In this document: positions 27,701 through 39,399 of the stretch, one piece after another | How the letters are laid out: the number at the start of each line of letters is the position of its first letter | How positions within the stretch are numbered: the stretch's first letter is position 1 | Source: Watersipora subatra | Taxonomy: Eukaryota; Bryozoa; Gymnolaemata; Cheilostomatida; Watersiporidae | DNA length: 64,000 bases | Assembly (NCBI RefSeq): GCF_963576615.1 | Contig: NC_088708.1 | Coordinates: 27,535,191-27,599,190 of the forward strand | Direction of reading: 5' to 3' | Notes under the pieces: generated by a model | Databases searched by the model: none | The model's input: the letters and a program-made list of their open reading frames with translations, nothing else | Told to the model about the DNA's origin: nothing | Position numbers and translations under genes: made by a program

Positions 27701-30700
27701 ACATATGAAAATTGTGCAAGTGGAAGGGGAATACAGTAGGGGGTGTAATAAAAACAACCAAATTGATATCAAATTATACAGCTTTTAGATGAATGCCCGG
27801 TAATAAAAGTCTTTGCACAGAAAATTTATTTTTATTTAACATATAAGAACAGTTACCATTCTAACTTTCAAATTTTATATCATGAAAAAAGTGTTTTGTT
27901 GAAATATACTAAGAGAAAAAATAAAACAACTGTAAAGGTGTTTAAAGGTAACTGTGAAATCATAGCAAGTAATGGCTAAATACCCTACAGGATGAAATTA
28001 TTCGCTAAGTTAAATTTCGCGAAAACTGGCTTTTCATGCATATTTGCGGACTGAATTATTCGCGGATGAACACATGCGCGAATAAATTAATCCGTAAAAG
28101 CAGCTAGCAATAGAGTGAAACCTTCGCGTGCATATACCACGTGTTTAGGTTTCCATTTAGCTGATAAATTTATGTCGATCATGCTAAGCTATAAATTTTT
28201 GGCTGCATCCAGAGGTTTTCACGAATGTTCGTCGATTTGGAGGCCTTTGGTGAACCGACAATTTGTGGTAAGTTAGGAGTTTTTCAACCAAAGAACTGCA
28301 GGAGAGATTTTTTCGATGCTGTGCCGAATAATTTGTGACAACCTTGAATAATTTTGTTAAAAAGTGTGATGCATGGGCAATGGTAGCCTGTCTTGACAAA
28401 CTGTTGTTTTTGCGGAGTTGTCCCCCCTCCCCGTCGAGCGGGCGAGCAACACAACAGCTTGTCACAAGACGTACTGCATTTGATGCATCAGCTGCATTGA
28501 AAGGGAGTTGTTCTCTTTCGTATATGCGGCTTGGCCGCGATGTTATGGCGGTCGCTCCATTGGTAATCATAACGGATTTCGCGCAAAAATTTATGTAAAA
28601 TAAAATAAGATTGCAACGTTTAACCAAAGACCAGTCTCTGTTGTAAACGCTAGTAGAATTTAAGAATAAAATAAATTGAAATCAAAATCTACAAGAACAA
28701 ATAGAACTGACTGATGCAAAAATAGAAATAAAACTGACTGAGCGCACAAATAACGACATGTTTAGTCGCTGTTGTTGCCTAAGTTCTCAAGCTCTACTAA
28801 AGTTTAACGCAGGAACTGGTCGCTGGTTAAACGTTATAATCTTAATTTTTCTACATAAATTTTTGCGCGAAATTCGTTATGACTACCAATGGAGCGACCG
28901 ACATAACATCGCAACCAAGCCGCATAGACGGAAGAGAACAACTCCCTATAAGTGCAGCTAATGCATCAGGTGCAGTACGCCTTGTGACAAGCTGTTGTGT
29001 TGCTCGCCCGCTCGACGGGGGAAGCAACACAACAGTTTGTCAAGACAGGCTAAGGCAATGGGCTCAACTCAAAGCCCCGGCAATGATTTTAAAAGAGTTT
29101 GAAACTCAGCTACGTCTGCTTACTCTGCCTAACGGCTAGTGTTCAATTTGAGGTAGTAGTTATTCTCCCTTGTGTTAAAAACAAAACTGATTATTCGCGG
29201 ATTTTAATAATTCACGGAATTGACTGTACGCGAACTCGCGAATTATTAAATCCATCGAATAATTTCATCCTGTAAGGTAAAGTTCGTTTTGCTACGTCTA
29301 CCATGAAAAATTATTTGGTATACAATTATATGACTTCAATTCATTTTAGTGTTGTAGCGAAAATATTGTAGAGTGGTATAGAAACCATAGCAATTATCTA
29401 GTACAAACATCCCCGGTAAAAATCATCAAAATTTTATATAAGTACTGTACATATTAATAATTAGTAACATAATAATATATTAACCTTAATAACTATAGTT
29501 ACCTACGGTAACTTTAGTGTATTTAGTGGTTACGATCTGCAAGGAAATGTAACATTACAATGTACCGCGTGCAGTACATAATGTGGGAGTACTTACCTTC
29601 GATACAGACGTATAACACGAACATTGAATTTAACTTAAATGAAATCAGCTTACTAAGCATATACTTGAAGCTAAGTTTTAGTGCGTATTTTACTAAACTA
29701 AACTTCAACTTTCCACTAAAATTTTACCGCTTATGTGTTTTCAAATTCGTTCTTACTAGAATATAACGAGTAACGCTGAACTAAACTAACGAGCGACGTA
29801 TCTCTTTCAGGCGTTGCGGGTGGAATTTCGGCAAATAGCATATCAACATTTTTGTTATTTCATCGTAATCAGTACGCTAACTGCCAAATTTTAATTTCGA
29901 GAGAAATTTTTGTTAATATCGCATGACGGAAGACAAATTTGCCCTAGAATGGCGCGGACAAAAAAAGCATTGTGTTTCATAGGGTGAGGCAAAAAATCTT
30001 ATAACAGGGTCATCGTAACCCATGAGCACACTGTATTAATTAATAATTTAACATTTAACAGGATTAAAGTACATGAAAGAGCAACAGGGATGGTACAACC
30101 GGTGTAGCCCCAAGTTTAGGGGCGCTTGTTAACAAATATGCGAACGCAATCTTCGTGAGGTCAAATCCAGTACAAAGCTTATTTTTCAATTTAATCGGTA
30201 TAACTGGACAGACAGCAGACGACAAACTTTGAGATCTATATACATGTATAGATGCACTAACTGGACTCTGCAGTAGAGATGCTGACGTAATCCCACAAAA
30301 AGATGACACGCCTCCACTGGGAGAACAAATTTTAGAAAACAAGCACTAGTCATATAAGCTGACTTGAATGCTTGGTAGGGTTTTGTACAATGGAGAATGT
30401 TGCCAAATATATGCCAGTTGGCTCAGCTCAATGGGCTTCCATTCCCGGAGACATGGATATATAAGAAGAGGGTGACTGATGGGCCTTAAAATGATGGAAC
30501 AAACCTTTAACAACTCATCACGCTGTTTCATCATTTCCTTTAACCGCTCCAACTCCACTTCTTTCATTTTTATAGACCTTTTTTCAGCATCGAGCTGCCT
30601 CTGCTTGTCCTTGAGCTCTCGCTGAATTAAGTATTTAGACTCCTCCATGTCATCTAGCTTGTCCTAGACAACAGGCAGCATTCATTGATTGACTGAGACC

Positions 30701-33700
30701 TGTTACTAGACTGACTGCATAGGAAGCGGTAAGGCAAGCGGTAAGGCAAGCGAGCAGGAGATGAGCCTAGACAGACCATATAGCAATATAATAACACGCT
30801 ATTAGATCTATACTAGCTTTGCTAGTTTGCAATCATCATTTGCCTCATTAACAATTCTAGGAGTGAGTCATTAGCCTGCAGCGACAGTGACAAAACGGAA
30901 TGCAAGCCTCGGCTATGTTCATTCGCACATGTATTTGTACTAGATTTATAGAGTATCATAATCTCTACCCTTGCTTCCTCCAACCATCATCTGGTGTCAC
31001 AAAAAATATAGACAGGAGTGGCATCAAATGAAACTCACATTCCACATGACTATAATAATAAATGTGAAAGATACTTCTAAGCATGACAAATGAATTGAAA
31101 CAATCAGCCAACATCAACCCCAAAACTGTTTGAAGCAAAGTCACGCCTGCCATGAAAGTTATTTATGTATGCTACAGGCAGCAGTTCTATAATTATCACG
31201 GTGTAACCATGTGAATGTCATTGATAATACTGCGGAGAATGCATGAATAATGCTATTTTTTTAAAAGAGAATCAAAAGTTGGCTGATTGCTTAGACAAAT
31301 AGATTTGATCAAAAGTCACTAGAAACTAGGTGTGATTATACAACGCCTGGCTAGAAAGTGGAAAGCAAGGCTTTCTGGCAATTTATGTAGGTTTTCATTA
31401 GTGACAAAAATAAAGCCTGTTTTTAGAAGCCTGTGCTTCTAAAAACAGGCTGAATCCAAGACAGAAACAGGCTGAATCCAAGACAGAAACAGGCTGAATC
31501 CAAGGCAAAAACAGGCTGAATTTTAGCAATGCTTCCTCAATTTTTTGTTTGTTTAACCTCTGTTTCTAAATTGACTAGCACTAACTTTTCCACGACTGTT
31601 TAGACTGCTAACAACTATTTGATGGGCCTATTTGATGGGCTGACAGCTAAAATTATCTAGAAATACAAACACACCCATCAAAATAATCTTAGGAGCTCCA
31701 TTTCACTATGTTAAAAGTTGAGGCCGCTAGATAAAATCAGGCAATGGGTTCAGAAACAACATGCTATCTTTATTAACTAAATAGAATGTCTGTCGCGAAA
31801 TTACAGTTGTTCATGCAGCCTCGATCAATTAATAGAATCTCAGCATTTGACAGGTTCCAATAAGTACTGTGTGAGATAAGTTTCTAGGCGGTAATCAAAT
31901 AATATGACTGCTGCCAGATGCTTCGAAAGCCCTTTGGCTGCATCCTCATCTATTTATGAACAGTAAATCAACAAAACTATCTTTTTTTATAGTACAAACA
32001 AAAATATATCTATGTATTTATAGCAGCACCAGTGACAAAGTACTCTTTAACTGAAAGGAGCGAATGAAATCCAAGCTAGAACTAACATGATTAGAAAAAC
32101 CTGCAGCTGACAAAAAAATTTAATAAAATTCAGATGGTTGGCTAATTTGTTCATCAATGGCTGGACAACTTGATATAAACAACTACAATAATGATAATGA
32201 TAAACCAAGAAATGAAGGAGCAATGCCTGTTTCAACTCTATAACACATAATTGGATTTTCCGACATTCATTTATATACTAAAGTACCAGCTCGACACATT
32301 TGAGAATCTACAATAATTCAGCATGGATGTAGTGATGAATGCGCACATACATAAACGAATCTATTACCTTCAGATCCTCAACAGTGTACATGAGGGCCTG
32401 TTTTTCATTGTCTAGTTGGGCGTTTGTCATCATGGACCTACGGTATTTCTCATCCAGTTCTGTGTACAACGACTGCAATATGAGATCAAATATAAAGTCC
32501 TGTACCTTGTCACTGACAGCACATTGCCAAGTGTAGATAGGTTTGAGCCATTCTACCACAAAACTAACTCTTGCAAATATGACCAGAACCAATGATCACT
32601 TGTGAGCCCAAATATACATCTATAGTGGGCTCAGCCAGAATTAAAAACATGCAGAGGATGCAGTTTGCAAATGATGCCAGAAGTACGACAAGCGTGTGTA
32701 TAATATCAGCCAAATTATGTATACAGAAGCAATTTCTCAAATGTCTGTGTTGAATAATAACTTTAGTTAGCATAGGTAATTCAGCATGCGTCTGTCATCA
32801 GCTGGCCTCAATAGGCTGACACTTGTTATCATATGTGGTCATGTCAGAAATAGCAGACATACCAAGACACCTTGAATGAACTTTTGCAATAGAAACATCA
32901 TAATGCATTGATTCCTCAATGACTGCCTAATAACACCAATAAGCTGGTACAAACTTGTTGACGTGCAACATAAAATCTTAGTAAATATCTATCTCGACAT
33001 CTGAAGTAAAAGCCAATATATGACACTTGAAATTCCTCTAAACATCATAGTTCTCTATGTATATATGAAGGGTGCTGAAAATGAAAAAAAATTAAAAATA
33101 TATATAAACTAAGATTATTAAGGGCATTTATGGATTCCATGCATGTGTCCCAAAATAACCTCCAAAAAATTTTTTAATGACGCTGTTTAGATACTGTGTC
33201 ACCAGCAGAAATAAAAAAATTATTTATTCGCAAATATTCTAATAGCCTCGATAAAGGTACACGAGTAGCTGTCGTGGTGAGTGATTGCTTGAATAAAATT
33301 GGCTGACAGGAAATCTCAAATCAGCAGATTCATTACCCCTGCATAGCTACCAACATTTCAGTTTCAAACACACACAAAGTGTTATCAGATTTCCCTTTTC
33401 TAAGGCCAGGCATGTGTTTATACTGTTAATTTCATCATATGAAGTTTCAATTTACCTGCAAACATGTATAGAATCTGCCACATTTTAATACCACCGTTAA
33501 AATTTTCATCAAAATAATACTCTTCATGAGACAAAAGAATTTTTTTATAGACTTGAATAGCAACCAATTTCTAAGTATCGAATACTTCTGTTTTGAATCA
33601 CTAATATCGTAATGATGTTATGCTTGGAAAACGCACTAGCTATAGAACAATATCTACACAAAGAGCGTTCGAATAGCACACACACCTACACAATGTAAAC

Positions 33701-35626
33701 GCCGGACCACGAGTAGGGGTCAGATCATTTCCTTCAATGATAAGACCTTGGGTATGTGTATGGAATCCGGAAGCACCCTCAAACTATATCCAGCAAGTAA
33801 GTTAAACCATGTATTTTATCAGTCATTCTATCACAGAATCTATGCATTCTATTCAGCCAACACTTCTGTTCACATTTTGTTATGTAATTTTATTATATTG
33901 TATTTTCAGATGATTTAAGCTTTTACAAAAATTTTTTTGCAGTTTTCTATAATGCAGTTGGTCTGATGCTAAATGTAATCAGTTGAAGTCTTGTTATCTG
34001 CTTTGAAGATTTTGGATGAATTAACCAACCATATAAGAACGTATGACAGTTTTAACGCAACAAGCCAACATTTGAAAGGATTAACTTCCTTACCTTGAAG
34101 TTGGACTGCAACAATTAAGGTTCACATGTAAAATAATAAAAAGCCAAGATGATCGAGTGTTAACAAGTCAATATTGTTTAACTTTCCATTTCTCATCAAC
34201 TCAAATTGTGGGGAGAGAACAAGCACCTTATAGTCCTTGCCGACAGAAACGCCATCTATCGAGTCCGTGGAGTCGAGACTGCTTTTCCTAGAACGTGTGT
34301 CATCTTTCGCTGATGCAACTGCCAATGAAGCGGCGTGAGCTCTTGTAGAGGCTGTTGATCTGTCAATTGCATATTGTCTGTCTAGGTTCTCCTCATCCTA
34401 AAATATGTATAGCCATCACTAAAAATCTACATGAGCATGTCTGTTAACAAATAGAGAGTAGTGCAGTACACAACAATTCAATTTTGAGTTTCATACACAT
34501 ACTCTCAAGAGCAGATTAATTGGCAAAGGTCATACAAAGGTCATACAGAGACCATATTACACCTATCAGCTATCTTTCTCAATTCTCTATTAGTATAATC
34601 TTAGATGAAGCACCAACAATGGAAAATTATAGAGAACTAACAGAGCAAAGAAGCAAACATCCAATAGTTATTCTATCTAAAAATTATCTAACGAATAAAT
34701 AGATGCTGATGTTCCGAGCACCTTCCGCAAGTCAACTGAATATCAGAAAACAAGACAACTATCCATGATGAAGATAACTAATTAACTTTGAGCAGTCAAA
34801 ATAAAAACTGAAAATGCATGACAACTATGGACATTTAACTAATAAACACTCCAAACTCTTTAAAGTAAACTTTTTTACGTGTCATTGAAATGGCATCAGC
34901 CAAACATTTACCAGCAAAATACCTCTCAGTGGAGTCATTAGTAGCAAAAATTGGGATTAATCATATGAAGCAATATGATATGATATACATATTGTACGCA
35001 TAAAACAAATGGCTGCCCATGTACTACTAAAAGAGTCAATCAATGTTCCTTTTGGCTAACTAAAATCTTACCTCTCTTTGTTTCTTTTCTAGCTCCTGAA
35101 GGCGAATCCTCCTAGCCTTCTCTCGTTCCTTTCTTTTTTCAGCCAGCATCTCTTCAGCCTATAAAGTCAGGGTAGAATGTAGTTGAATTATTAAGAACAA
35201 AAGGAACAGCGGTGATTTACAAACGTCTGAAAGGTGTTTGCTGTGAATAAAAAGCTTTTTAACAATGTAGATCAGACACTGTTAGTCGCAATACTTGATG
35301 AAGTACACAAAATGAAGTGGTTTGAAAAGTCGTGTGTCTTAAAATCAAAACATTACTCTGAAAATATATCTGTAGCTAGAACTGAGTCAGCCAATCACAA
35401 ATTATCTGACAAGTTGACATTTGAAAGTGTGCCGTAGAAGGGCTATAATTAACGTTTTGAAAAACCCTCTCTCTAAGTTCAGCAAACCCTTTATCAGACT
35501 TTCTTACTCTAAATAAAACAGTGTAAATAATATTGGCAGACTTACCCTTCGGGCAATGCTATCCAAAGCTGCATCTTCTCCTGTGGATGTGTTGAAAGCT
35601 CTGCGCCGACCACTACTTGTTGACAT
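20793..35626 (-). CDS. LRRFIP: LRRFIP-family coiled-coil protein (Flightless-I interacting)
   Basis: Eleven minus-strand exons: 35546-35626 (start), 35072-35158, 34227-34397, 32368-32472, 30505-30663, 27629-27671, 26301-26444, 24337-24386, 23525-23734, 23023-23127 and 20793-20915 (TGA). All have GT/AG junctions with compatible phases, 1278 nt or 425 residues. Vertebrate LRRFIP1/2 bind the leucine-rich repeats of Flightless-I and act in Wnt/Dishevelled and Toll-like-receptor signalling. Diagnostic features are the N-terminal A-E-E-M-L-A-E-K-R and R-I-R-L-Q-E-L-E block (exons 1-2), the serine-rich linker (exon 3), the NAQLDNEK coiled-coil core (exon 4), and [14 protein letters not shown] followed by [15 protein letters not shown] (exons 9-10). 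The start fits the family's short isoform. An AG at 35658-35659 suggests 31 nt of 5' UTR in the first coding exon. About 60 residues of the usual central coil are not accounted for between exons 5 and 6. Confidence 0.93.
20940..23022. other. Last LRRFIP intron, with two adjacent hairpins
   Basis: No exon was found here. At 22676-22708 a 12-bp perfect stem (AAAGCTAAATTT) and at 22720-22759 an 18-bp near-perfect stem (GTGACGACAAAATTTAGG) stand side by side. The rest is unremarkable AT-rich intron. Confidence 0.5.
23290..24235. repeat. AT microsatellites, duplicated on both sides of an LRRFIP exon
   Basis: A ~105-bp stretch (GTGTG/CGCG, then TATTTAT, then long AT runs ending ATAATTATCATG) occurs at about 23297-23400 and again in the same orientation at about 23965-24085. 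The exon at 23525-23734 lies between the two copies. AT runs continue to about 24235. Confidence 0.7.
24669..24720. repeat. (TA)n microsatellite
   Basis: About 26 uninterrupted TA dinucleotides in an LRRFIP intron. Confidence 0.95.
26700..27557. repeat. Tigger-like non-autonomous repeat, copy A
   Basis: Shares long stretches with 29285-30034 in the same orientation (for example around 26880-27050 and 27370-27556). The right end, CAAGGGGGCACAGTATA, resembles the termini of the Tigger-like element at 7978. An inner pair of inverted repeats (26704-26746 and 27228-27270, around CCGGTGTTGGCATC) suggests a smaller element inside. Confidence 0.55.
27629..27671 (-). CDS. LRRFIP: Small phase-adjusting LRRFIP exon
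   Basis: A 43-nt exon preceded by a strong pyrimidine tract and CAG and followed by GTAACT. It enters in phase 0 and leaves one base over, which is what is needed to join exon 5 (ends phase 0) to exon 7 (starts with two bases). Without it or an equivalent exon the reading frame breaks. It encodes about 14 residues ([14 protein letters not shown]). The match to vertebrate LRRFIP is only a loose one, to the HGIILNSE area. Confidence 0.55.
27981..29279. mobile_element. Non-autonomous TIR DNA transposon, copy 2 (TA target site)
   Basis: Termini TACCCTACAGGATGAAATTA and the inverse ending at 29279 (CATCCTGTAAGGTA) mark a second copy of the element at 526-2496. It lacks the nested Harbinger-like insert of copy 1 but carries a different nested element at 28384-29052. 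It lies in an LRRFIP intron. Confidence 0.8.
28384..29052. mobile_element. Nested long-TIR element with 8-9 bp duplication
   Basis: Arms of about 260 bp (28384-28645 and 28800-29052) are inverse copies starting TAGCCTGTCTTGACAAAC. The element is flanked by GGCAATGG at 28376-28383 and again at 29054-29061. Copy 1 of the host element has a single GGCAATGG near 2272, so the insertion site is confirmed. Long TIRs with an 8-9 bp duplication suggest a MULE- or P-like element. No transposase is present in the 155-bp centre. Confidence 0.8.
29285..30034. repeat. Tigger-like non-autonomous repeat, copy B
   Basis: Colinear with 26780-27556, ending in CATGAGCACACTGTA. It abuts the right end of the TIR element at 27981-29279. 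The 30035-30504 stretch that follows holds no exon or repeat I can name. Confidence 0.5.
31405..31525. repeat. Short tandem repeat with palindromic start
   Basis: A palindrome (AGCCTGTTTTTAGAAG with its inverse) leads into four copies of a ~23-bp unit containing AAACAGGCTGAATCCAA, in an LRRFIP intron. Confidence 0.7.
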
Positions 35627-35659
35627 TGTAGCATTAATTTTAGAACAAATAATGAGTCT

Positions 35660-36583
35660 AAAAATAAACGGAACAGTAAAATGGACCAAGGTGAAAAACC
35701 TTTACCATGCTTAAATTGAGCAACAGGCAACCTTTTTACAGTAAAGTACAATACATAACTAGTTCTTTTTCATTGTTCACAATGAGCAAATATGAATAGA
35801 AAATGTGAGCCTATTTACTACAAGCCGAAAATTAAAGTTGGCAATAGTTTATCAGTAAACAGTAGATGGGATTAAGCTGCTTCTGTCGACCTGGATTATT
35901 CTAACATAAAGTTGAAATCATGAAATAAAACTTTTTTGTTTGTTTGGTAAATCATAAAAACCACCAAATTACGCTGCTATGTGTGCAGTAGCTCGAAACG
36001 TCTTTAATGAAAGTGCCGAAAATACCCATTGAGAACAAGCAAAAATGATGTATGCGCTAGTTGAACACTTCACGTTGCACGTAATGGTGAGATTTAGCGA
36101 TTGTCCGCAATTCACGCGACTAACAATTTTGGTAACAGCACAATTGTTGGTAATCGCTACTACTTTTAATTGTTGCAGCAACTGGTGAGGCAACAATACC
36201 ATAAGGCACATTGGTAACTGGCATACGTACGTGGTGCTTATTTGTGATCATTACATTCAACGCGTTTTTATCATTTTGCTTCAACACAAAATGGGATAAT
36301 GCACTGTTGATTTACTAATGGTAAAACAATAATTAATAACTCGTTTAATAGAATGCAAAGTAGTTAGAGCATTCAGGAATAATGTACTGAACCAATTCAA
36401 GATCAGACTTCCGAGATAGTGTGTCGAGTACCCCGGATGCGCTCGAATAAACTTATCTCTTGTTGGTTTTGCGGACATGAAATAGTTAACCTAAAAATGT
36501 TCACGAACAGACAACTTCGTTTTCAAATTATATGAAGACAACTAAGGTGGCCCAGTCCTCGGACAAACAAGCTTTCGACGATG
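35660..36583. other. Upstream region of LRRFIP
   Basis: Promoter and any non-coding first exon of LRRFIP should lie here. No TATA-like or other element can be assigned with confidence, and no coding exon was found. Confidence 0.3.
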
Positions 36584-36591
36584 TCCTAGAC

Positions 36592-36899
36592 CCCAGGGTG
36601 TTCACTCTCTTCTATTCATCTCCAAGGGCTAGTCTGAGGTTTTGTAAAGTGCACCCTTTCCACTGACTTACACATTAATAAAAAACTACCCCTTATCACT
36701 TCATCACCGTAGATTAATTGCCCCTTTTTTGCTCAAGAATACCCCTTTCCACTATGTGGAAAGGGGTATTCATGTACCAAGCTAAAATATACCCATTTTA
36801 ATGAAAATATTTTAGAGTGTCAAGCCACCAAAAAACACCACTAATAGGTGTTTATTCATTGAGCCCTTGGGGATAAAAGTTGAGAGTGAACCCCCTGGG
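36592..36899. mobile_element. hAT-like MITE with perfect 8-bp duplication
   Basis: Termini CCCAGGGTGTTCACTCTC and the inverse GAGAGTGAACCCCCTGGG, flanked by exact 8-bp repeats TCCTAGAC (36584-36591 and 36900-36907). An internal perfect hairpin, AATACCCCTTTCCAC with its inverse, lies at about 36749-36781. An 8-bp duplication fits hAT elements. Confidence 0.8.
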
Positions 36900-36966
36900 T
36901 CCTAGACTTACTTATTGCCTTTATTTTCTTTAGCTATTGTCCAACGAATTTGTTGTTAACGAATAT

Positions 36967-37297
36967 TGTAGTGGAATCTAACCAGGCCCTAACACCGAGC
37001 GTTTTAGCTAGAAGGTCACGAAGTAGTGGCATGCCTTATAAGCTGAGTAATTGCTAATAACTAGTTAAGCTAACAGAATCAAGGCCAGGACGATCCTAGC
37101 TGTTAAGTACCAAGAGTCATGTACCGGACCACCAGTACCGGAGTCATGTTGGCAAAACCAACTGAGATTAAAGGAGGCACAGCCAAGTAAAAGAAGTAGC
37201 ATATACATATAAGGAGGCCAAATGAGACAAAAAAGTCAGAGATCATTCGCAGTTTCTTACATGCTGTTCTTTGTAATGTGCACACATTGAAACATGC
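36967..37297 (+). repeat. 5' LTR fragment
   Basis: Aligns with 41689 to about 42043 of the 3' LTR and then runs into the (TA)n tract at 37301, beyond which the LTR sequence is not seen again. Confidence 0.75.
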
Positions 37298-37300
37298 ATA

Positions 37301-37377
<77 letters not shown>

Positions 37378-37410
37378 TGTGTATATATATGTATATAGGT
37401 ATATATATAC
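37301..37410. repeat. (TA)n microsatellite
   Basis: About 37 uninterrupted TA units to 37377, then interrupted TATG/TATA sequence. It separates the 5' LTR from the LINE fragment. Confidence 0.9.
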
Positions 37411-37414
37411 AAAC

Positions 37415-39345
37415 TGGAAGAGCACATGAGTCACTATATGACCAGTGCTCAGAAAGGAATTGGGCACAACACCTGAGGAGCCAAACATCAGTTACTGGTG
37501 GATCGGACGGTCTGTTAAGACGGCAGGAGAGGGCACACCAATCTTGCCATGGCTTGAATCGACTACAAAAAGGCCTATGACTCAATTCTCTATAGTTGGA
37601 TACTTGAGTGCCTCAGTATGTACAATGTTCACCCTACTCTTGTGGCATTCATCAAAATATCAATGACCAAATGGAAGACGGAACTGGAGGCTAATGGCAA
37701 AAAGCTGGCGAGTGTAAAAATTAAGCGAGGCATCTATCAAGGTGACTCCTTATCACCGCTGCTCTTCTGCATATGCCTAAACCCTCTAAGCAATATGCTG
37801 GAGAAGGCTCAATATGGGTACCAGTTTAAGAGTGGCACCAAGATAAACCACCTCTTCTACATGGATGACATCAAGCTGTACGCTAACAAAGAAGGGAACA
37901 TTGATTCGCTAATACACCTCACTCAGGTATACAGCAAGGACATTGGAATGACCTTCGGTATTGAGAAATGTGGAAGGCTAATTCTTAAGAAAGACCACTC
38001 TATGCTTACAGATGGCCTAAGAATGCCAAATGGTACCATCAAAGATATAGAAGAAGGGTACACGTACTTGAGGATTATGCAAAGCAACATCAACCACGAA
38101 GCCGAAGTACGTCACAAAGCCATTACTGAATACAAGAAACGCCTTCGGCAGGTCCTATGGAGCCAGCTCAATGCCAAGAACCAAGTCATGGCAATAAATA
38201 CCTACGCACTGCCAGTAATAATATATCCAGCAGGCATAATAAAGTGGACTGAGGAAGCCATCAAGGAAACAGATATAGCAACTCGTAAACTGCTGACCAT
38301 GCATAGAGCTCTCCACCCAAAATCTGATACTACTAGATTGTATCTCGATAGGAAAGATGGCGGTAGGGACTCAAAAGTGTACAGCAGACAGTGAAAGCGG
38401 AAGAGCAAAGCATCAAAGCCTATGCAGCCTCCATGGCCACTTCAGATAAGTTGCTAGCTGAATTTCAATCGGCTGCTCTTACAGTGGACCTTCGCCCTGA
38501 TGATGAGGAAATTGACTGGCACATGAAACCTCTTCATGGTGCTTACCACCGACAAATATCTAAGGTTGGCGATTTTCGCCAGACATATATGTGGCTGAAC
38601 AAAAGAAACCTAACGGCCAATACAGAGTCGCTAATCATGGCAGCCCAGGAGCTAGTGCTCCCAACAAGGCAACTCCAGACAAAATCTATCACACTAGAGA
38701 CGATCTTAGATGCAGACTGTGCAAAGATGCACCTGAGACCATCCAACACATCATCAGTGGATGCAAGCAGCTAGCAGGAAACGCATACACTGAGCGGCAT
38801 AATCATGTCGCAGGTGTTGTGTATAGAAGTCTATGTGACGAGTATGGCCTTAATAAACCACAACACTGGTGGGAAGCTCCTGGTAAGGTCAATGAAAATG
38901 ACCGCACTAAGATCCTCTGGGACTTCTACATCCGGACTGACAAGCATGTCCTAGCAAACCAACCAGATATAGTGGTGGTGGACAAGGAGAACTAGAGGGC
39001 TACTATAATCGATATAGCAGTACCCAATGACTACAATATAGCCAGCAAAGAAAAAGAAAAGGTAGAAAAATATCTCCCTCTTGGAGAAGAGATTGAAAAA
39101 TGCTGGGATGTAAGAACAACTGTAATCCCAGTAGTTATTGGGGCACTGGGTGCAATAACACCAGCACATAAAATGTGGCTGGACCAGATACCAACAGCAA
39201 TCAACTCAGGTGAGTTGCAGAAAAGTGCGCTATTGGGAACAGCTAAGATCTTGAGGCGAGTGCTCAAACTCCCAGGTCTCTGGTAGGAGACCCGAGTTAG
39301 AGCAGAAACTACCACCCATACGGGTTAACCGGGGTGAGGAAACAA
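37415..39345 (+). pseudogene. Broken non-LTR retrotransposon with restriction-like endonuclease
   Basis: A 5'-truncated LINE. The reverse-transcriptase region (about 37540-38394) has the palm motifs DYKKAYDS, QGDSLSPLLFC and YMDD. A cysteine-histidine motif follows (C-R-L-C, then H and C, about 38715-38765). After it comes the PD...D/IDIAVP motif (about 38960-39030) of the restriction-like endonuclease found in R2, R4 and NeSL-type elements. Damage: a TGA at 37555-37557 where the family has tryptophan, a frame change near 38390, another between about 38590 and 38770, and a TAG at 38994-38996. AT-rich simple sequence flanks both ends. Clade assignment (R4-like) is inference. Confidence 0.85.
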
Positions 39346-39399
39346 TTTTTTTTATATATACATATATATAAATATAATATATTTATACATGGATATATA

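Noticed and set aside
30064-30342. 92-codon minus-strand frame just downstream of an LRRFIP exon
   Set aside because: It lacks coiled-coil character and similarity to the family, and it is not bounded by matching splice phases.
36281-36478. 65-codon minus-strand frame upstream of LRRFIP, with YLGSL as in PTB domains
   Set aside because: Only a five-residue likeness, no donor site at a useful place, and no continuation.
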